A stretch of 64,000 nucleotides of DNA from Anaerolineaceae bacterium (GCA_002699125.1 PABI01000129.1:79887-143886); one strand, 5' to 3'; counted from the stretch's first letter, positions 16,663 through 25,184 are shown. Notes: a model not told the origin generated them from the sequence alone. Program-made: numbers and translations.

Positions 16663-17580
16663 ATGAGCACTGACATCTTGCAATACGGCCGTGTTTCCTG
16701 GATCAACATCACCAATCCCACCCCCGAAGACATGCAATCGCTGGCTGAGAAGTATCCCAATTTTCACCCACTGCATTTAGGTGACAGCCTCAGCGAATTG
16801 GAGTTGCCCAAGCTGGACGTGGGTGACGACTACCTGTTCATGGTGGCCCAGCTGCCTCGCTGGAACGGCGAGGCCAGGGTGTGCTATCCAACCGAAATTG
16901 ACATTTTTGTCGCCAGCGGCGTGCTGGTGACCATCCACGCCAACGAAATCAAGCCGCTGCACGAACTGTTTACCGTTGCCCAGGCCGAAGAGGCAAAAAG
17001 GCAGGCGATGATGGGGCAGGGTGCCAGCCCGCTGCTGTATCAGCTCATGGATACACTGGTCAATTACTGCGATCCGATTTTGGAAAAAGTGAACCAGACC
17101 ATTCGCCACATTGAGCTGAGCCTGTTTGAAGAGGACATGGAGCACATTTTGTATGAGGTGGCCGTGGCCCGCCGCGGCGTCATTGCCATTCGCCACATTT
17201 TACGGCCGCAGCTGGACGTCATGCGCGAGCTGGGGCAGGGTGATTGGCCGTTTATTCAGGGGCACCTGGATATGTATTGGGACGACATTGCCGATCACCT
17301 CACCCGGCTGCTGTCGATGCTGGATGAGCACGTGGAGGTGATCGGCGGCCTGTCCGATACCATCGACACGCTGGCCTCCCACCGTATCGATGGCGTCATT
17401 CGCCTGCTGACGATCATCACCATCTTAACCGTGCCGCTGACGGTGCTCTCCACCATCTTTGGCATGAACGTCGATCTGCCCTACGGTTCCGGCCCCGCGC
17501 TTTTCTACACCGTCAACGCCATCGGCGTCGTCCTCACCATTGGCGTGATTCTGTACCTGCGCCGCCGCAGTTGGCTTTGA
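16663..17580 (+). CDS. CorA-family divalent cation transporter
   Basis: A 305-residue CorA-type magnesium/cobalt/zinc channel. A long acidic cytoplasmic N-terminal domain contains a coiled helix around residues 140-240. Two C-terminal membrane helices follow, the first ending in the signature GMNVDLPYG near residue 267. The C-terminus is the short basic tail LRRRSWL. The family forms pentameric channels gated by cytoplasmic metal. Length and motif are canonical. The ATG at 16663 lacks a strong ribosome site, but TAATATAC just upstream at 16650 could be the -10 of a very short leader. It is transcribed alone, with a repeat on each side. Confidence 0.92.
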   Translation: MSTDILQYGRVSWINITNPTPEDMQSLAEKYPNFHPLHLGDSLSELELPKLDVGDDYLFMVAQLPRWNGEARVCYPTEIDIFVASGVLVTIHANEIKPLHELFTVAQAEEAKRQAMMGQGASPLLYQLMDTLVNYCDPILEKVNQTIRHIELSLFEEDMEHILYEVAVARRGVIAIRHILRPQLDVMRELGQGDWPFIQGHLDMYWDDIADHLTRLLSMLDEHVEVIGGLSDTIDTLASHRIDGVIRLLTIITILTVPLTVLSTIFGMNVDLPYGSGPALFYTVNAIGVVLTIGVILYLRRRSWL

Positions 17581-17657
17581 GTCGGTGAACGGTAAACGGT
17601 GAACGGTAATCGGTAAACAGCCCACCGATTACCGAATACCGATAACGGATTACCGCT
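17581..17657. repeat. GGTAATCGGT-family palindromic repeat
   Basis: Tandem units of GGTGAACGGTAAAC followed by GGTAATCGGT (17605-17614) are mirrored by ACCGATTACC (17624-17633) and further degenerate ACCG units. It occupies the whole gap between the convergent CorA and S41 genes. Confidence 0.85.
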
Positions 17658-20149
17658 CAACCTTGATCCTCAATCGTCAACGTATACTCCCCACCCGCGG
17701 CGTCATCCTCCGTGGAGACTTGTAAAATGAAGGTGACATCAGACGTGACTTCCAGCCCTTCAAAGCCGGTGAGGGTGTCGGGGTCGGTGGCGGCCAGCAG
17801 AGTGCCGTCTTCATCATAGACGGTGAGGATGAACGGCTGGTCATCGCTGCTTTCCAGGATGAGCCCGGCCACCTCGCCGCTGAGTAAGTTAACGGTGTAG
17901 CGAACGCGTTCGCCGGGGTTGAGGACGGCCGTAACCGAATCCCCCAGCACCAACTCACCCCCATCCGTCACCTCAGCCGACTCGCCATTCAAAAAGGCAA
18001 TGGCCGCTTCCAGCACCGGATCGCCGGCGTTGAACAGTGTTTCTTCCGTTAGCGGCACGACGATGTCTGGCACCACGCCAATGCCTTCGATGTGAATGTT
18101 GCCCTCAGCATCCACGGCGCGCCCCTGGGTGAAGCGGAACGTTTCGTCGGCGGGCATGGCCACGTCATCGACGCTGCCGCCCAGACCGGCCGTGGGGTAG
18201 ATGCCCACGATGGTGGCCCGGTCTTGCAGCATCATGTCGTAGCTGAAAAATTCGCAGGCAGAGGCGCAGTCGGGGCCAACAAGGACGACAACCTCCCCGT
18301 CATAGCGCCGATCTTCACTGGGCAGGAAGAAGGTATCTTCATAATCGGGATTCATGTAGAATTCGCCGCGCTCGTCCTCGTAATAGGCCGTGTTGCCGGT
18401 CACCAGCGGCTCATCGAAGAAGTACGCCGCCATCTGGTCGGCCAAAAAGCCGCGCCCGCCGCCGTTCTTGCGCATGTCGATGATGATCGCCGGAACCTCG
18501 TTTTCGTTCATCTCCTGAATCATGCGCTCCCACAGCTGGATGGTGAGCAGATCGTTGTCCAGGAAGCTGAAAATTTCCACATAGCCCACGCCTTCATCTT
18601 CCAGGAACTCGTACTCCAGCGGCAGCTCAAAGCCGTCGCGGGTTTCATCCTCCAGCCAGAAGTTGAAGCTGTCTACCTCGCTCACGGCCTCCAAAGTTAC
18701 CGTTTCCGGCGAGCCTTCGGGGTTTTGGTAAGTCACTTCCACCTCGGTGCCGATGGGGAAGCGGGTGGCAAAAAGCAGTTGGTCCAGCCGCTGGCTGTGC
18801 GGCGTGCTGTACGGGGCAAAGTAGCTGATCGTGTTGCTGATGGTGTCGCCGATGGGACGGCCGTTGATCGCCAAAATCTCGGCACGCAGTTCCATACCGG
18901 CTTCGGCAGCGGGGCCATCATCCAGTAAGAAATTGACCAGCACACGGCCGTCATCCAGTTCACGAATGGCAATGCCAATGCCGCCCAGCGCAGCCTCCCG
19001 AAAATCATCGCCGATAAACGGGCCGGCAATGTGCCCGTCGGGAATCTGCCAGGAGAAGTCGCGCAGTGCCCGTAAATATTCTAACTCATCGTCATTGGCG
19101 TCGGCATCCTCAAAGCGGGGACGGAACTCGTCGCGTAGGGATTCCCAGTCGATGCCTTTGTACTCGGTGAAGGCGTATTCGTTGGCCAGCTGGTCCACCA
19201 GCGCATCAAACGCCTCCGTGTAGCTGAGGTCGGAATAATCCACCAGCGCTGCCCCTTCCGGCTCGATGAGGTCAATGACCGGATTGCGCGAGCGGTCAAA
19301 AGTGAACGGATCGCTGTCCATATCGACAATCGTGTAGCCCTGCGGCAGCGTGACGATGGGATCATCCTCGGTGAAGAGCAGGCCGTCTTCGCCAAAGCTG
19401 CTGGGGAAGCCCTGCTGGCCGTCTTGAGCATAGACCAGGAACTTGCCGCCCACAATTTCCCGCTCCAGGTCTGGGTCTTCGCTGACGATGGTGGAGGCGT
19501 AGGCGGTGGACCAGCCGCCGCCGCCCAGGTCGCGCTCCTCCAGGAAGGGATCGCCAAAGGTATTGTTCCAGTAGGCGATGGCAAACACCTGGATGCCGGT
19601 GTCCTCTTCACCGTCGTTGTCCACGTCGCGGAAAGCGCCTTTTGGCTCGATGGGCAGGGCGATGGAGTAGTTAAATGGTGAGGTGTAAAAGTCGCTGGTG
19701 ATTTGCCCCAGGGTTTGGGATTCCACCGGCATTAGATAATCTTCGTCGCGGTCTACAAAGCCGGCCTGGTCCTCCAAAATCACGACCGGCGCAGCAACGC
19801 CTTCGTTGAAGAACGGATTGGTGTAGGCCACCTCGCCGGTAATGCCCACCGGGCCGCCTTCGTCGTTGGTGATGGTGGCGGGGGGACCAGGCAGTTGGCC
19901 TGCGTCAACCATTGGCTCTTCGTCGTCAGCGGCCGTCGTGGGGGTTGGCGTGGCTTCGATGGGCGCGTCGGCATCCGGCGTGGCCGTGACGACGACGGTG
20001 ACTTCGACTTCCACAACTTCGGCCGTGGGAGCATCGCCGTCGTCGTCATCGTCGTTGGCGCGAGGGGTGGGTGTGGGGTCCTGGGTGCAAGCGGCGGCCA
20101 GCAGGCCCAGGCTGATGAGTAAGAGCAAAAGTAGGCGCAAATGCTTCAT
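17657..20149 (-). CDS. Secreted S41-family peptidase lipoprotein with PDZ and C-terminal PPC-like domain
   Basis: An 830-residue exported lipoprotein. The signal peptide ends in the lipobox LLAAAC, followed by an acidic, Pro/Thr-rich linker. The middle has a PDZ domain (GPAAEAGMELRAEILAINGR) and an S41 (C-terminal processing protease/tricorn-like) core: GVGYVEIFSFLDND, IIDMRKNGGGRG and the catalytic Ser region GPDCASACEFF near residue 630, with ATIVGIYPTAGLGGSVDD after it. The last about 100 residues (LNPGERVRYTVNLLSGEV onward) resemble a bacterial pre-peptidase C-terminal domain. The ATG at 20149 has TAGGAGGAAT upstream; a longer frame would begin in a repeat. Likely an extracellular endopeptidase; substrate unknown. 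Confidence 0.88.
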   Translation of the reverse strand: MKHLRLLLLLLISLGLLAAACTQDPTPTPRANDDDDDGDAPTAEVVEVEVTVVVTATPDADAPIEATPTPTTAADDEEPMVDAGQLPGPPATITNDEGGPVGITGEVAYTNPFFNEGVAAPVVILEDQAGFVDRDEDYLMPVESQTLGQITSDFYTSPFNYSIALPIEPKGAFRDVDNDGEEDTGIQVFAIAYWNNTFGDPFLEERDLGGGGWSTAYASTIVSEDPDLEREIVGGKFLVYAQDGQQGFPSSFGEDGLLFTEDDPIVTLPQGYTIVDMDSDPFTFDRSRNPVIDLIEPEGAALVDYSDLSYTEAFDALVDQLANEYAFTEYKGIDWESLRDEFRPRFEDADANDDELEYLRALRDFSWQIPDGHIAGPFIGDDFREAALGGIGIAIRELDDGRVLVNFLLDDGPAAEAGMELRAEILAINGRPIGDTISNTISYFAPYSTPHSQRLDQLLFATRFPIGTEVEVTYQNPEGSPETVTLEAVSEVDSFNFWLEDETRDGFELPLEYEFLEDEGVGYVEIFSFLDNDLLTIQLWERMIQEMNENEVPAIIIDMRKNGGGRGFLADQMAAYFFDEPLVTGNTAYYEDERGEFYMNPDYEDTFFLPSEDRRYDGEVVVLVGPDCASACEFFSYDMMLQDRATIVGIYPTAGLGGSVDDVAMPADETFRFTQGRAVDAEGNIHIEGIGVVPDIVVPLTEETLFNAGDPVLEAAIAFLNGESAEVTDGGELVLGDSVTAVLNPGERVRYTVNLLSGEVAGLILESSDDQPFILTVYDEDGTLLAATDPDTLTGFEGLEVTSDVTFILQVSTEDDAAGGEYTLTIEDQG

Positions 20150-20164
20150 GATTCCTCCTAATGC

Positions 20165-20290
20165 GTCATTCTGAGCGAAGCGAAGAATCCCTACGGCGTA
20201 ACAGCAGAGCACATCTGGTCCGCGAACAAAGGCTTCGGGCGGCAAAGTTTAGAGGGATTCTTCATTTCGCTGCGCTTCATTCAGAATGAC
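20165..20290. repeat. MITE-like inverted repeat element, copy B
   Basis: GTCATTCTGAGCGAAGCGAA (20165-20184) continues AGAATCCCT and is mirrored by AGGGATTCTTCATTTCGCTG and TTCAGAATGAC (to 20290). The interior GGCAAAGTTTAGAG is shared, inverted, with copy A at 16493-16595. It separates two minus-strand lipoprotein peptidase genes. Confidence 0.8.
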
Positions 20291-20313
20291 AATTATACCG
20301 TTGTACTTCTTCT

Positions 20314-22428
20314 TTACTGTGTAAGTTCGAGCTGGTAATGGGCCGGTTCCAGGGTCATGGGGGCGGTGGCGGCGATGATGAGATACGGCCGTCCCCCGCC
20401 ATCACTGTCCAACGAAAACTCAGCGATAGCTGTGTTATCCGCGCTCAGTTCGATGGGTGTGACGACCGGTGCCCCATTTTCATAGGTGACCAGTAGGATG
20501 TGCCAGCGCTGCGGTACGTAGCCGGTGGCCCGCACAAACCCTTCGGCCGTCCAGCCGTTTTCGCTTTCGGCGTCGTCGTAAAACTCAATTTCGGGGATGG
20601 CAATGTTGTCGAAGGCAATGCCGCCAAAGGTCAGAATAGGATCGGTAACGTACTCAAAGCGAATTTGCACCACCTGTCCGGCGTAAGGTGTGAGGTCAAT
20701 TGATTCCTGCACCCAGTCGTTGCTGCGGCCGGTGTAAAAACGGTCGGTGTAGGCCACGTCTGCGGGATCGTCCCGCACAGCTTCACCCTGCATGTTGCTG
20801 CCTACCAGCCCTTGCCACGTTTGCCCGCCGTCGGTGGAGATGGAGACGTAGGCAAAGTCGTAGCCCACTTCAATTTCGTGGAAAACGGCGTATTCCAGAG
20901 TAGCGCTGGCTACGCCACTCAGGTCAAATTCGTGCGTCAGGCGCATGTTGCTGTAGTTGGCCCGGTTGGCCAGCCACATCTGCTCGCCGGAGAACGGCAG
21001 CACTTTGAGCAGCGGTGTGTGGTTGCTGCCGGTGAAGTTCAATGTCGCCGGACCATCACCAAAGAGCCGGTAGTAGTCGGCAGCATATTGGCTGACGGTG
21101 GTGTCTGTAGTGGTGGGGAAGTTGTTGATGCCGGTGGTTGCGGCCGTATCCAATCCATCCCGCAGCGCATACAGTTCCGGCGCATTTTCGTCGCTGTGGA
21201 TCACCAGTGCCGCCAGCCAATCCAGGAAAATTGACAGGCCAGTGAACTCAAGCTCATTTTCAGCGGCGATGGCATCTAGGGCGGCAAAGCCGGGCTCGGG
21301 ATGGGTGGCAAAGGTGCGGTACAGGTCTGGTCCGAGGCGATTGTACAGGTAGCGATTCATGACGTAGCCCTGGCCGTAGTAGGGCAGCGTGTTGCCATCG
21401 ACCCAGCGGTTGAGTTGCTGGTCCGGGTTGCCCAGGAACATGTTACCGCGGGCGATGGGATCGGTGGGGAAGCCGAGCAAATCTTCGGCCAGCATGGCCG
21501 AACCTTCCACTTCCCAATCCCAATCGTTGGCGTCGTAGTTGGATTCGATCATGTGGCGGAATTCGTGCGCCAGGATGTCCAGGTAGGTGCTGGAGCCGAA
21601 GAAGCTGCCGTTCATGACAAACATTTCGCGCTCGTTGGAGCTGGGGTCTACGGCCTGGGGCAGAATATCGCTGGAGCCAAAGTAGCCGCCCAGGCCGCAC
21701 AGGTGGGACGTGCTTTCTTCGACATCACACACGGAAAGCGGCGAGGCGTTGACGATGTGGACCCGCGCGTTGCCGTCAATGCCGGGATTGTCTTCTGGTC
21801 CGAATATGGCCGTATTCTCCTCATAAATCTGGTCAAAAGCGGCACCGGTTGTTGCCAGCTCCTCGCTGTCGGGGTCGGAGAGGCCGGGTGTGGTGTCGAA
21901 CCAGAAGTAAGCGTGGTCGCTGATGTGCAGCAGCTCAAAATCGGGGGCCGAGAGCGTGTTGAGGTCGGTGTTGAGCACCAGCAGCGGCTCGCGGACGCCA
22001 ACCGTGTAGTCGCGCGGCACGGGCGGATCGGTGGGCAGTTCGGTGAGGCCGCGATAGGCAATGGCCAGGCCGACATCGTCCCGTTCAGGTGGATAGTTGG
22101 TTTCCAGATCGTTGAATGTGGCCTGTTCTGCTTCACTGATTGGCGCGCGGCTGAGGTCTTCGTAAGCATCTGCTGGGGCCGGCCATTCAAAGCCTACCGG
22201 TGCGGGTTCTTCAGTGGGCGCCGGTTCTTCGGTGGGTGCGGAAGTTTCTTCTACGGGTGGGTCTGTGGGTTCCGGTTCTGGTGTAGGTGGTTCGGCGGTG
22301 TCGGTGGGTGCGGCTGTTGGTTCTATCGGTTCCTCAGGTGCCGCAGTTGGGGTGGGTTCGAGGTCTTGCGTGCAGGCTGCCAGCAGCAGAATGAGTGCCA
22401 GAGACAACCAGCGTTTCCAATTGTGCAT
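20314..22428 (-). CDS. Secreted zinc metallopeptidase lipoprotein (gluzincin-like HExxH)
   Basis: A 704-residue lipoprotein. The signal ends in the lipobox ILLLAAC, followed by a Thr/Pro/Glu-rich linker of about 65 residues. A zinc-binding HEFRH motif lies near residue 289, with VEGSAMLAEDLLG about 20 residues later supplying a probable third ligand (Glu), as in gluzincin or M30/M6-like peptidases. The C-terminal third contains a jelly-roll-like domain (DSDGGGRPYLIIAATAP region) similar to those in immune-inhibitor-A-type proteins. The ATG at 22428 follows AAGGAG. It lies upstream of the S41 peptidase on the same strand with a repeat element between, so both may serve extracellular protein degradation. 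Confidence 0.82.
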   Translation of the reverse strand: MHNWKRWLSLALILLLAACTQDLEPTPTAAPEEPIEPTAAPTDTAEPPTPEPEPTDPPVEETSAPTEEPAPTEEPAPVGFEWPAPADAYEDLSRAPISEAEQATFNDLETNYPPERDDVGLAIAYRGLTELPTDPPVPRDYTVGVREPLLVLNTDLNTLSAPDFELLHISDHAYFWFDTTPGLSDPDSEELATTGAAFDQIYEENTAIFGPEDNPGIDGNARVHIVNASPLSVCDVEESTSHLCGLGGYFGSSDILPQAVDPSSNEREMFVMNGSFFGSSTYLDILAHEFRHMIESNYDANDWDWEVEGSAMLAEDLLGFPTDPIARGNMFLGNPDQQLNRWVDGNTLPYYGQGYVMNRYLYNRLGPDLYRTFATHPEPGFAALDAIAAENELEFTGLSIFLDWLAALVIHSDENAPELYALRDGLDTAATTGINNFPTTTDTTVSQYAADYYRLFGDGPATLNFTGSNHTPLLKVLPFSGEQMWLANRANYSNMRLTHEFDLSGVASATLEYAVFHEIEVGYDFAYVSISTDGGQTWQGLVGSNMQGEAVRDDPADVAYTDRFYTGRSNDWVQESIDLTPYAGQVVQIRFEYVTDPILTFGGIAFDNIAIPEIEFYDDAESENGWTAEGFVRATGYVPQRWHILLVTYENGAPVVTPIELSADNTAIAEFSLDSDGGGRPYLIIAATAPMTLEPAHYQLELTQ

Positions 22429-22568
22429 GAAGCTCTCCTTAAAAAGTTGGTCAATTTTTATAAATTAACCGACGGATGTGGTGTTTTTGCTTTGCCGATT
22501 ATAAAGGGGAAAGTGGAAACATTGAAGCAGTTGGGACTAAGGCGTCATCAATCTCTAAATTAACGATT

Positions 22569-22722
22569 GCAGAGACGTTGTTTTTAGTGTTTAAAAAATA
22601 AATCGGGTAATGGTAGGGGCGACCCTCCGTGGTCGCCCAAATTAGGGCAGACACGGGGGTCTGCCCCTACCCAAAATCGTTGCCCATTTTAATTCTTAAA
22701 ATGCAATGACAACGTCTCTACA
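22569..22722. mobile_element. Nested MITE-like element (about 150 bp)
   Basis: AGAGACGTTGT (22571-22581) and ACAACGTCTCT (22709-22719) are perfect outer inverted repeats. The inner arms are imperfect palindromes. In the centre, GGTAGGGGCGACC (22612-22624) is mirrored by GGTCTGCCCCTACC (22662-22675), a second repeat type. The GTAGAGACGTTG end is like repeats I know from cyanobacteria. It fills the 301-bp gap between the metallopeptidase and P450 genes; the remaining AT-rich part (22429-22568) shows nothing else. Confidence 0.7.
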
Positions 22723-22729
22723 GGTCAGA

Positions 22730-24121
22730 TTATCGTGGTGTCAGGGTCATCAGCAGCTTGCCTTTGGGACGCAGGGTAATGAGCGGTTCCAGCTCCACCA
22801 GCGTGCCGGGCAGCAGCGTCAGCCGGTAGCGCTGCACGATGCTAGCCAGGAGTAAGATGGCTTCCGTCATGGCAAAGTTGTTGCCGATGCAGAGGCGTGG
22901 CCCGCCGCCAAAGGGCAGGTAGGCATAGCGCGGCCGTTCCGCTTTGCGCTCCGGGGTAAAGCGCTGCGGATCAAACCGTTCCGGATCGTCCCAAAAGTCG
23001 GGATGGCGGTGGGTGACGTAGGGACACATGGTGATGACGGCGTTGGCCGGCGTGGCGTAGCCACCGACCTCGTCTGGTTCATTGCCCCAGCGAGCAATGG
23101 CGTAAGCGGGTGGGTAGAGTCGCATACTTTCTTCCAAAACCATCGTGGTGGTGGGCAGGTTGGGTACGTCTTCGATGGTGGGCAGACGGCCGTTCAACAC
23201 CCCATCCACTTCTGTTTCCAATTCCTCCCGCACGGCCGGGTGTTCGGAAAGCAGGTAAAAGGTCCAGGCCAGGGCCACGGCCGTTGTTTCGTGTCCGGCC
23301 AGCATGATGGTCATCACCTCGTCGTGCAGCTGCTGGTCGCTCATGCCTTCGCCGGTTTCTTCATCGCGGGCAGACATCAACATGCCTAGCAAATCTTCGG
23401 TTTCTATATTGGCATTGCGCCGTTCTTGAATGATGCCGTTAACGACTTCGGTGAGAACGGCCGTGTTCTTATTGATTCGTCGCGTACTGGGCAAAAACGG
23501 GATCTTCAGGCCGATGTTGGCAAAAGGGATGCCGGTCAGGCGGGCGACTTCTTCGTTTACAACTGAAAATGCTTCACCGACGGTGTCTGCCTCGCGGGTC
23601 AGGTCGATGCTGAACAAGGTCTTGCCCACAATTTCCAGCGTCAGGTGCATCATTGCTTCGTTAATGTCGAGGGGACGGCCGTTTTGCGCCAGCCCGTGCC
23701 AATTTTCCAGCATTGTGTCGGCCGCCGCGGTCATGGTGCCGGCAAAAGAGGCGATCCGTTTGCGGTGGAAGGCGGGCGCGGCCAACCGCCGCTGCCGCCG
23801 CCAAAACTCCCCGTCGCTGGTGAGCAGGCCATTGCCAATCACCGGCCGCAGCAGCGCCAGCGAGGGATGAGGCATCTTGGTGTAGTTGCGGTTGTTGTCT
23901 TGCAGAATCTGTTTGTAATGATCGGGATGAAAGAAGAGGTAACCGTAGAAGTTGAACGCAGCGCGGAAGCGAATCGCGTCGCCGTATTGACGGAACATGG
24001 CCATCATAGCCTGTAAAGGCTGTTCCTGAAACTGTTGCAGTACGCCCCAGGGCCAGCTGCCCATGGGACCAGGGGGATGGGTCGCGTGATTTTGCCGAGT
24101 TGGCACAGTTGCTGATGTCAT
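22730..24121 (-). CDS. Cytochrome P450
   Basis: A 463-residue cytochrome P450. The I-helix oxygen-activation motif is AGHETTAVALAW, the K-helix ExxR is in ESMRLYPPAY, and the heme-ligand loop is FGGGPRLCIGNNFAM, with Cys as the axial ligand. The length and WGNEPDEVGG-type meander are those of a soluble class resembling bacterial CYP102/CYP110-like fatty-acid or terpenoid hydroxylases. The substrate cannot be called. No ferredoxin or reductase gene is adjacent. I prefer the ATG at 24121 (GGAG eight bases upstream) over the TTG at 24133. A palindrome overlaps its predicted promoter, so regulation by a dimeric repressor is likely. Confidence 0.95.
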   Translation of the reverse strand: MTSATVPTRQNHATHPPGPMGSWPWGVLQQFQEQPLQAMMAMFRQYGDAIRFRAAFNFYGYLFFHPDHYKQILQDNNRNYTKMPHPSLALLRPVIGNGLLTSDGEFWRRQRRLAAPAFHRKRIASFAGTMTAAADTMLENWHGLAQNGRPLDINEAMMHLTLEIVGKTLFSIDLTREADTVGEAFSVVNEEVARLTGIPFANIGLKIPFLPSTRRINKNTAVLTEVVNGIIQERRNANIETEDLLGMLMSARDEETGEGMSDQQLHDEVMTIMLAGHETTAVALAWTFYLLSEHPAVREELETEVDGVLNGRLPTIEDVPNLPTTTMVLEESMRLYPPAYAIARWGNEPDEVGGYATPANAVITMCPYVTHRHPDFWDDPERFDPQRFTPERKAERPRYAYLPFGGGPRLCIGNNFAMTEAILLLASIVQRYRLTLLPGTLVELEPLITLRPKGKLLMTLTPR

Positions 24122-24187
24122 GATTTTCTCCAAAGCGATGCGGCAGTCACGGCCAAAAGCAGTTTGGTTTGCGGCATCGGTGCGAAT

Positions 24188-24216
24188 ATATTAGCGAGTT
24201 GTGAACTATTTCACAA
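24188..24216 (-). promoter_or_regulatory. P450 promoter overlapped by an 18-bp palindrome
   Basis: On the minus strand TTGTGA (24211-24216), a 17-base spacer and TAATAT (24188-24193) form a good sigma-70 promoter. TTGTGAA-CTAT-TTCACAA (24199-24216) is a perfect 7-bp-arm palindrome covering the -35 and most of the spacer, the expected place for a repressor. Confidence 0.6.
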
Positions 24217-24267
24217 AAAGATTCTACAAAGAGGTGTTTGCGGTGTCAAGATATGCCAAGTATTTTC

Positions 24268-25068
24268 CTATTTTTGAATAAAGGGCAGGTAGCTGACGGG
24301 CGAGACATCAATTCCGGCAGCGTAGAGGATGCCGCCAAGTAAGTGCTGGCGGAAAAGCGGTTCGCTGTAGCTGGCTTCGGTGTGGCCCAGGGCGGTGTAG
24401 AAGGAACGGCCGTTATCAAATTCGTGATACCAGGCGATGGGGTGGGGATCACCCATGGTGCCGCCACTGTAGCTTGTTTCATCGACGGTGAGCAGGACGT
24501 TTACGCTGCTGGGGAAGGGAGCAAAATTGTACCATTCGTCGGTGCGTGTCCAGGGGCTGGGCAGACCTTGCGTGGCAAGATGGTCATTATCTACCACATT
24601 CACCTGAGCCTCCTGAATAGCAGGATGGCCGTCAAAATAGCTGCCGACAAGCTGACCGTACCAGGCCCAATCATACTCCGTATCGGTGGCGCTGTGGATG
24701 CCGACAAAGCCGCCGCCGTTTTGGATGAATCGCTCCATCGCCCCCTGTTGGGTTTCGTCTAGAATGTCGCCCGTGGTATTAAGGAAGATGATGACGGTGT
24801 AGGGGGACAGGCCGTCATCGGTGAACAGGGCAGCGTCTTCGCTGGCGTCTACAGTGAAGCCGTGGGCTGTGCCCAGTTCCTGAATAGCGGTAATGCCTTC
24901 ATCTATCGAGCTGTGGCGGAAGCCGGTTGTTTTGCTGAAGACCAGAACGTTGAACAAGGTGTCCTCCTGTGCCCTGGATGAGGCGAGGGTGGTGCAGGCG
25001 GCAACGGCCGTGCAAATGAAAGTGAAAAGTAAACAGTGAAAAAGTCGATTGTCAAACATATTGTCCAT
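24268..25068 (-). CDS. ThuA-like domain lipoprotein
   Basis: A 266-residue exported protein. The signal has a lipobox-like VAAC in FICTAVAACTTL. A ThuA-like (trehalose-utilisation family, glutamine-amidotransferase-like fold) domain follows: VLVFSKTTGFRHSSI at its start, GGGFVGIHSATDTEYDW in the middle and PIAWYHEFDNGRSFYTALGH near the end. ThuA-like proteins occur in sugar metabolism clusters, but the biochemical role is poorly defined. The start at 25068 (or Met at 25059) lies about 15 nt after a TATAAT -10. The spacer of this promoter is an operator-like palindrome also found at the divergent RHH gene, so the two genes are probably co-regulated. Confidence 0.85.
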   Translation of the reverse strand: MDNMFDNRLFHCLLFTFICTAVAACTTLASSRAQEDTLFNVLVFSKTTGFRHSSIDEGITAIQELGTAHGFTVDASEDAALFTDDGLSPYTVIIFLNTTGDILDETQQGAMERFIQNGGGFVGIHSATDTEYDWAWYGQLVGSYFDGHPAIQEAQVNVVDNDHLATQGLPSPWTRTDEWYNFAPFPSSVNVLLTVDETSYSGGTMGDPHPIAWYHEFDNGRSFYTALGHTEASYSEPLFRQHLLGGILYAAGIDVSPVSYLPFIQK

Positions 25069-25089
25069 TTTAACAAAAGTAGAAAAGGG

Positions 25090-25112
25090 ATTATACCATC
25101 TGTCTGGATGGT
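25090..25112 (-). promoter_or_regulatory. Divergent promoter -10 and operator 1 of the RHH repressor
   Basis: TATAAT on the minus strand (25090-25095) serves the ThuA-like gene; its -35 (CTACTG) is weak. ACCATC-TGTCTG-GATGGT (25095-25112) fills the spacer exactly and matches operator 2 at 25167, so bound repressor should block this promoter. Confidence 0.65.
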
Positions 25113-25129
25113 CAGTAGATGTTTAATGC

Positions 25130-25157
25130 TTGACAACTGCCGGAAAATCTGTAAAAT
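25130..25157 (+). promoter_or_regulatory. Sigma-70 promoter of the RHH regulator gene
   Basis: TTGACA (25130-25135), a 16-base spacer and TAAAAT (25152-25157) face the RHH gene. Predicted transcription starts near 25164, just before operator 2. Confidence 0.7.
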
Positions 25158-25166
25158 ACTCCGAAT

Positions 25167-25184
25167 ACCATCCGTGTGGATGGT
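25167..25184 (+). promoter_or_regulatory. Operator 2 of the RHH repressor (autoregulation)
   Basis: ACCATCC-GTGT-GGATGGT, extended to 8-bp arms with flanking T/A, starts about 3 bp after the predicted transcription start. It is the same inverted repeat as operator 1, 72 bp away, and ends 24 bp before the start codon. Confidence 0.7.

Noticed and set aside
21301..22563. Long open frame (420 codons) on the plus strand opposite the metallopeptidase
   Set aside because: It is antisense to a gene with a clear signal peptide, zinc motif and ribosome site, and its translation has the repetitive Val/Gly/Ala bias of a shadow frame.
22569..22722. A complete insertion sequence with transposase
   Set aside because: The element is about 150 bp with no open frame, so at most a non-autonomous element.
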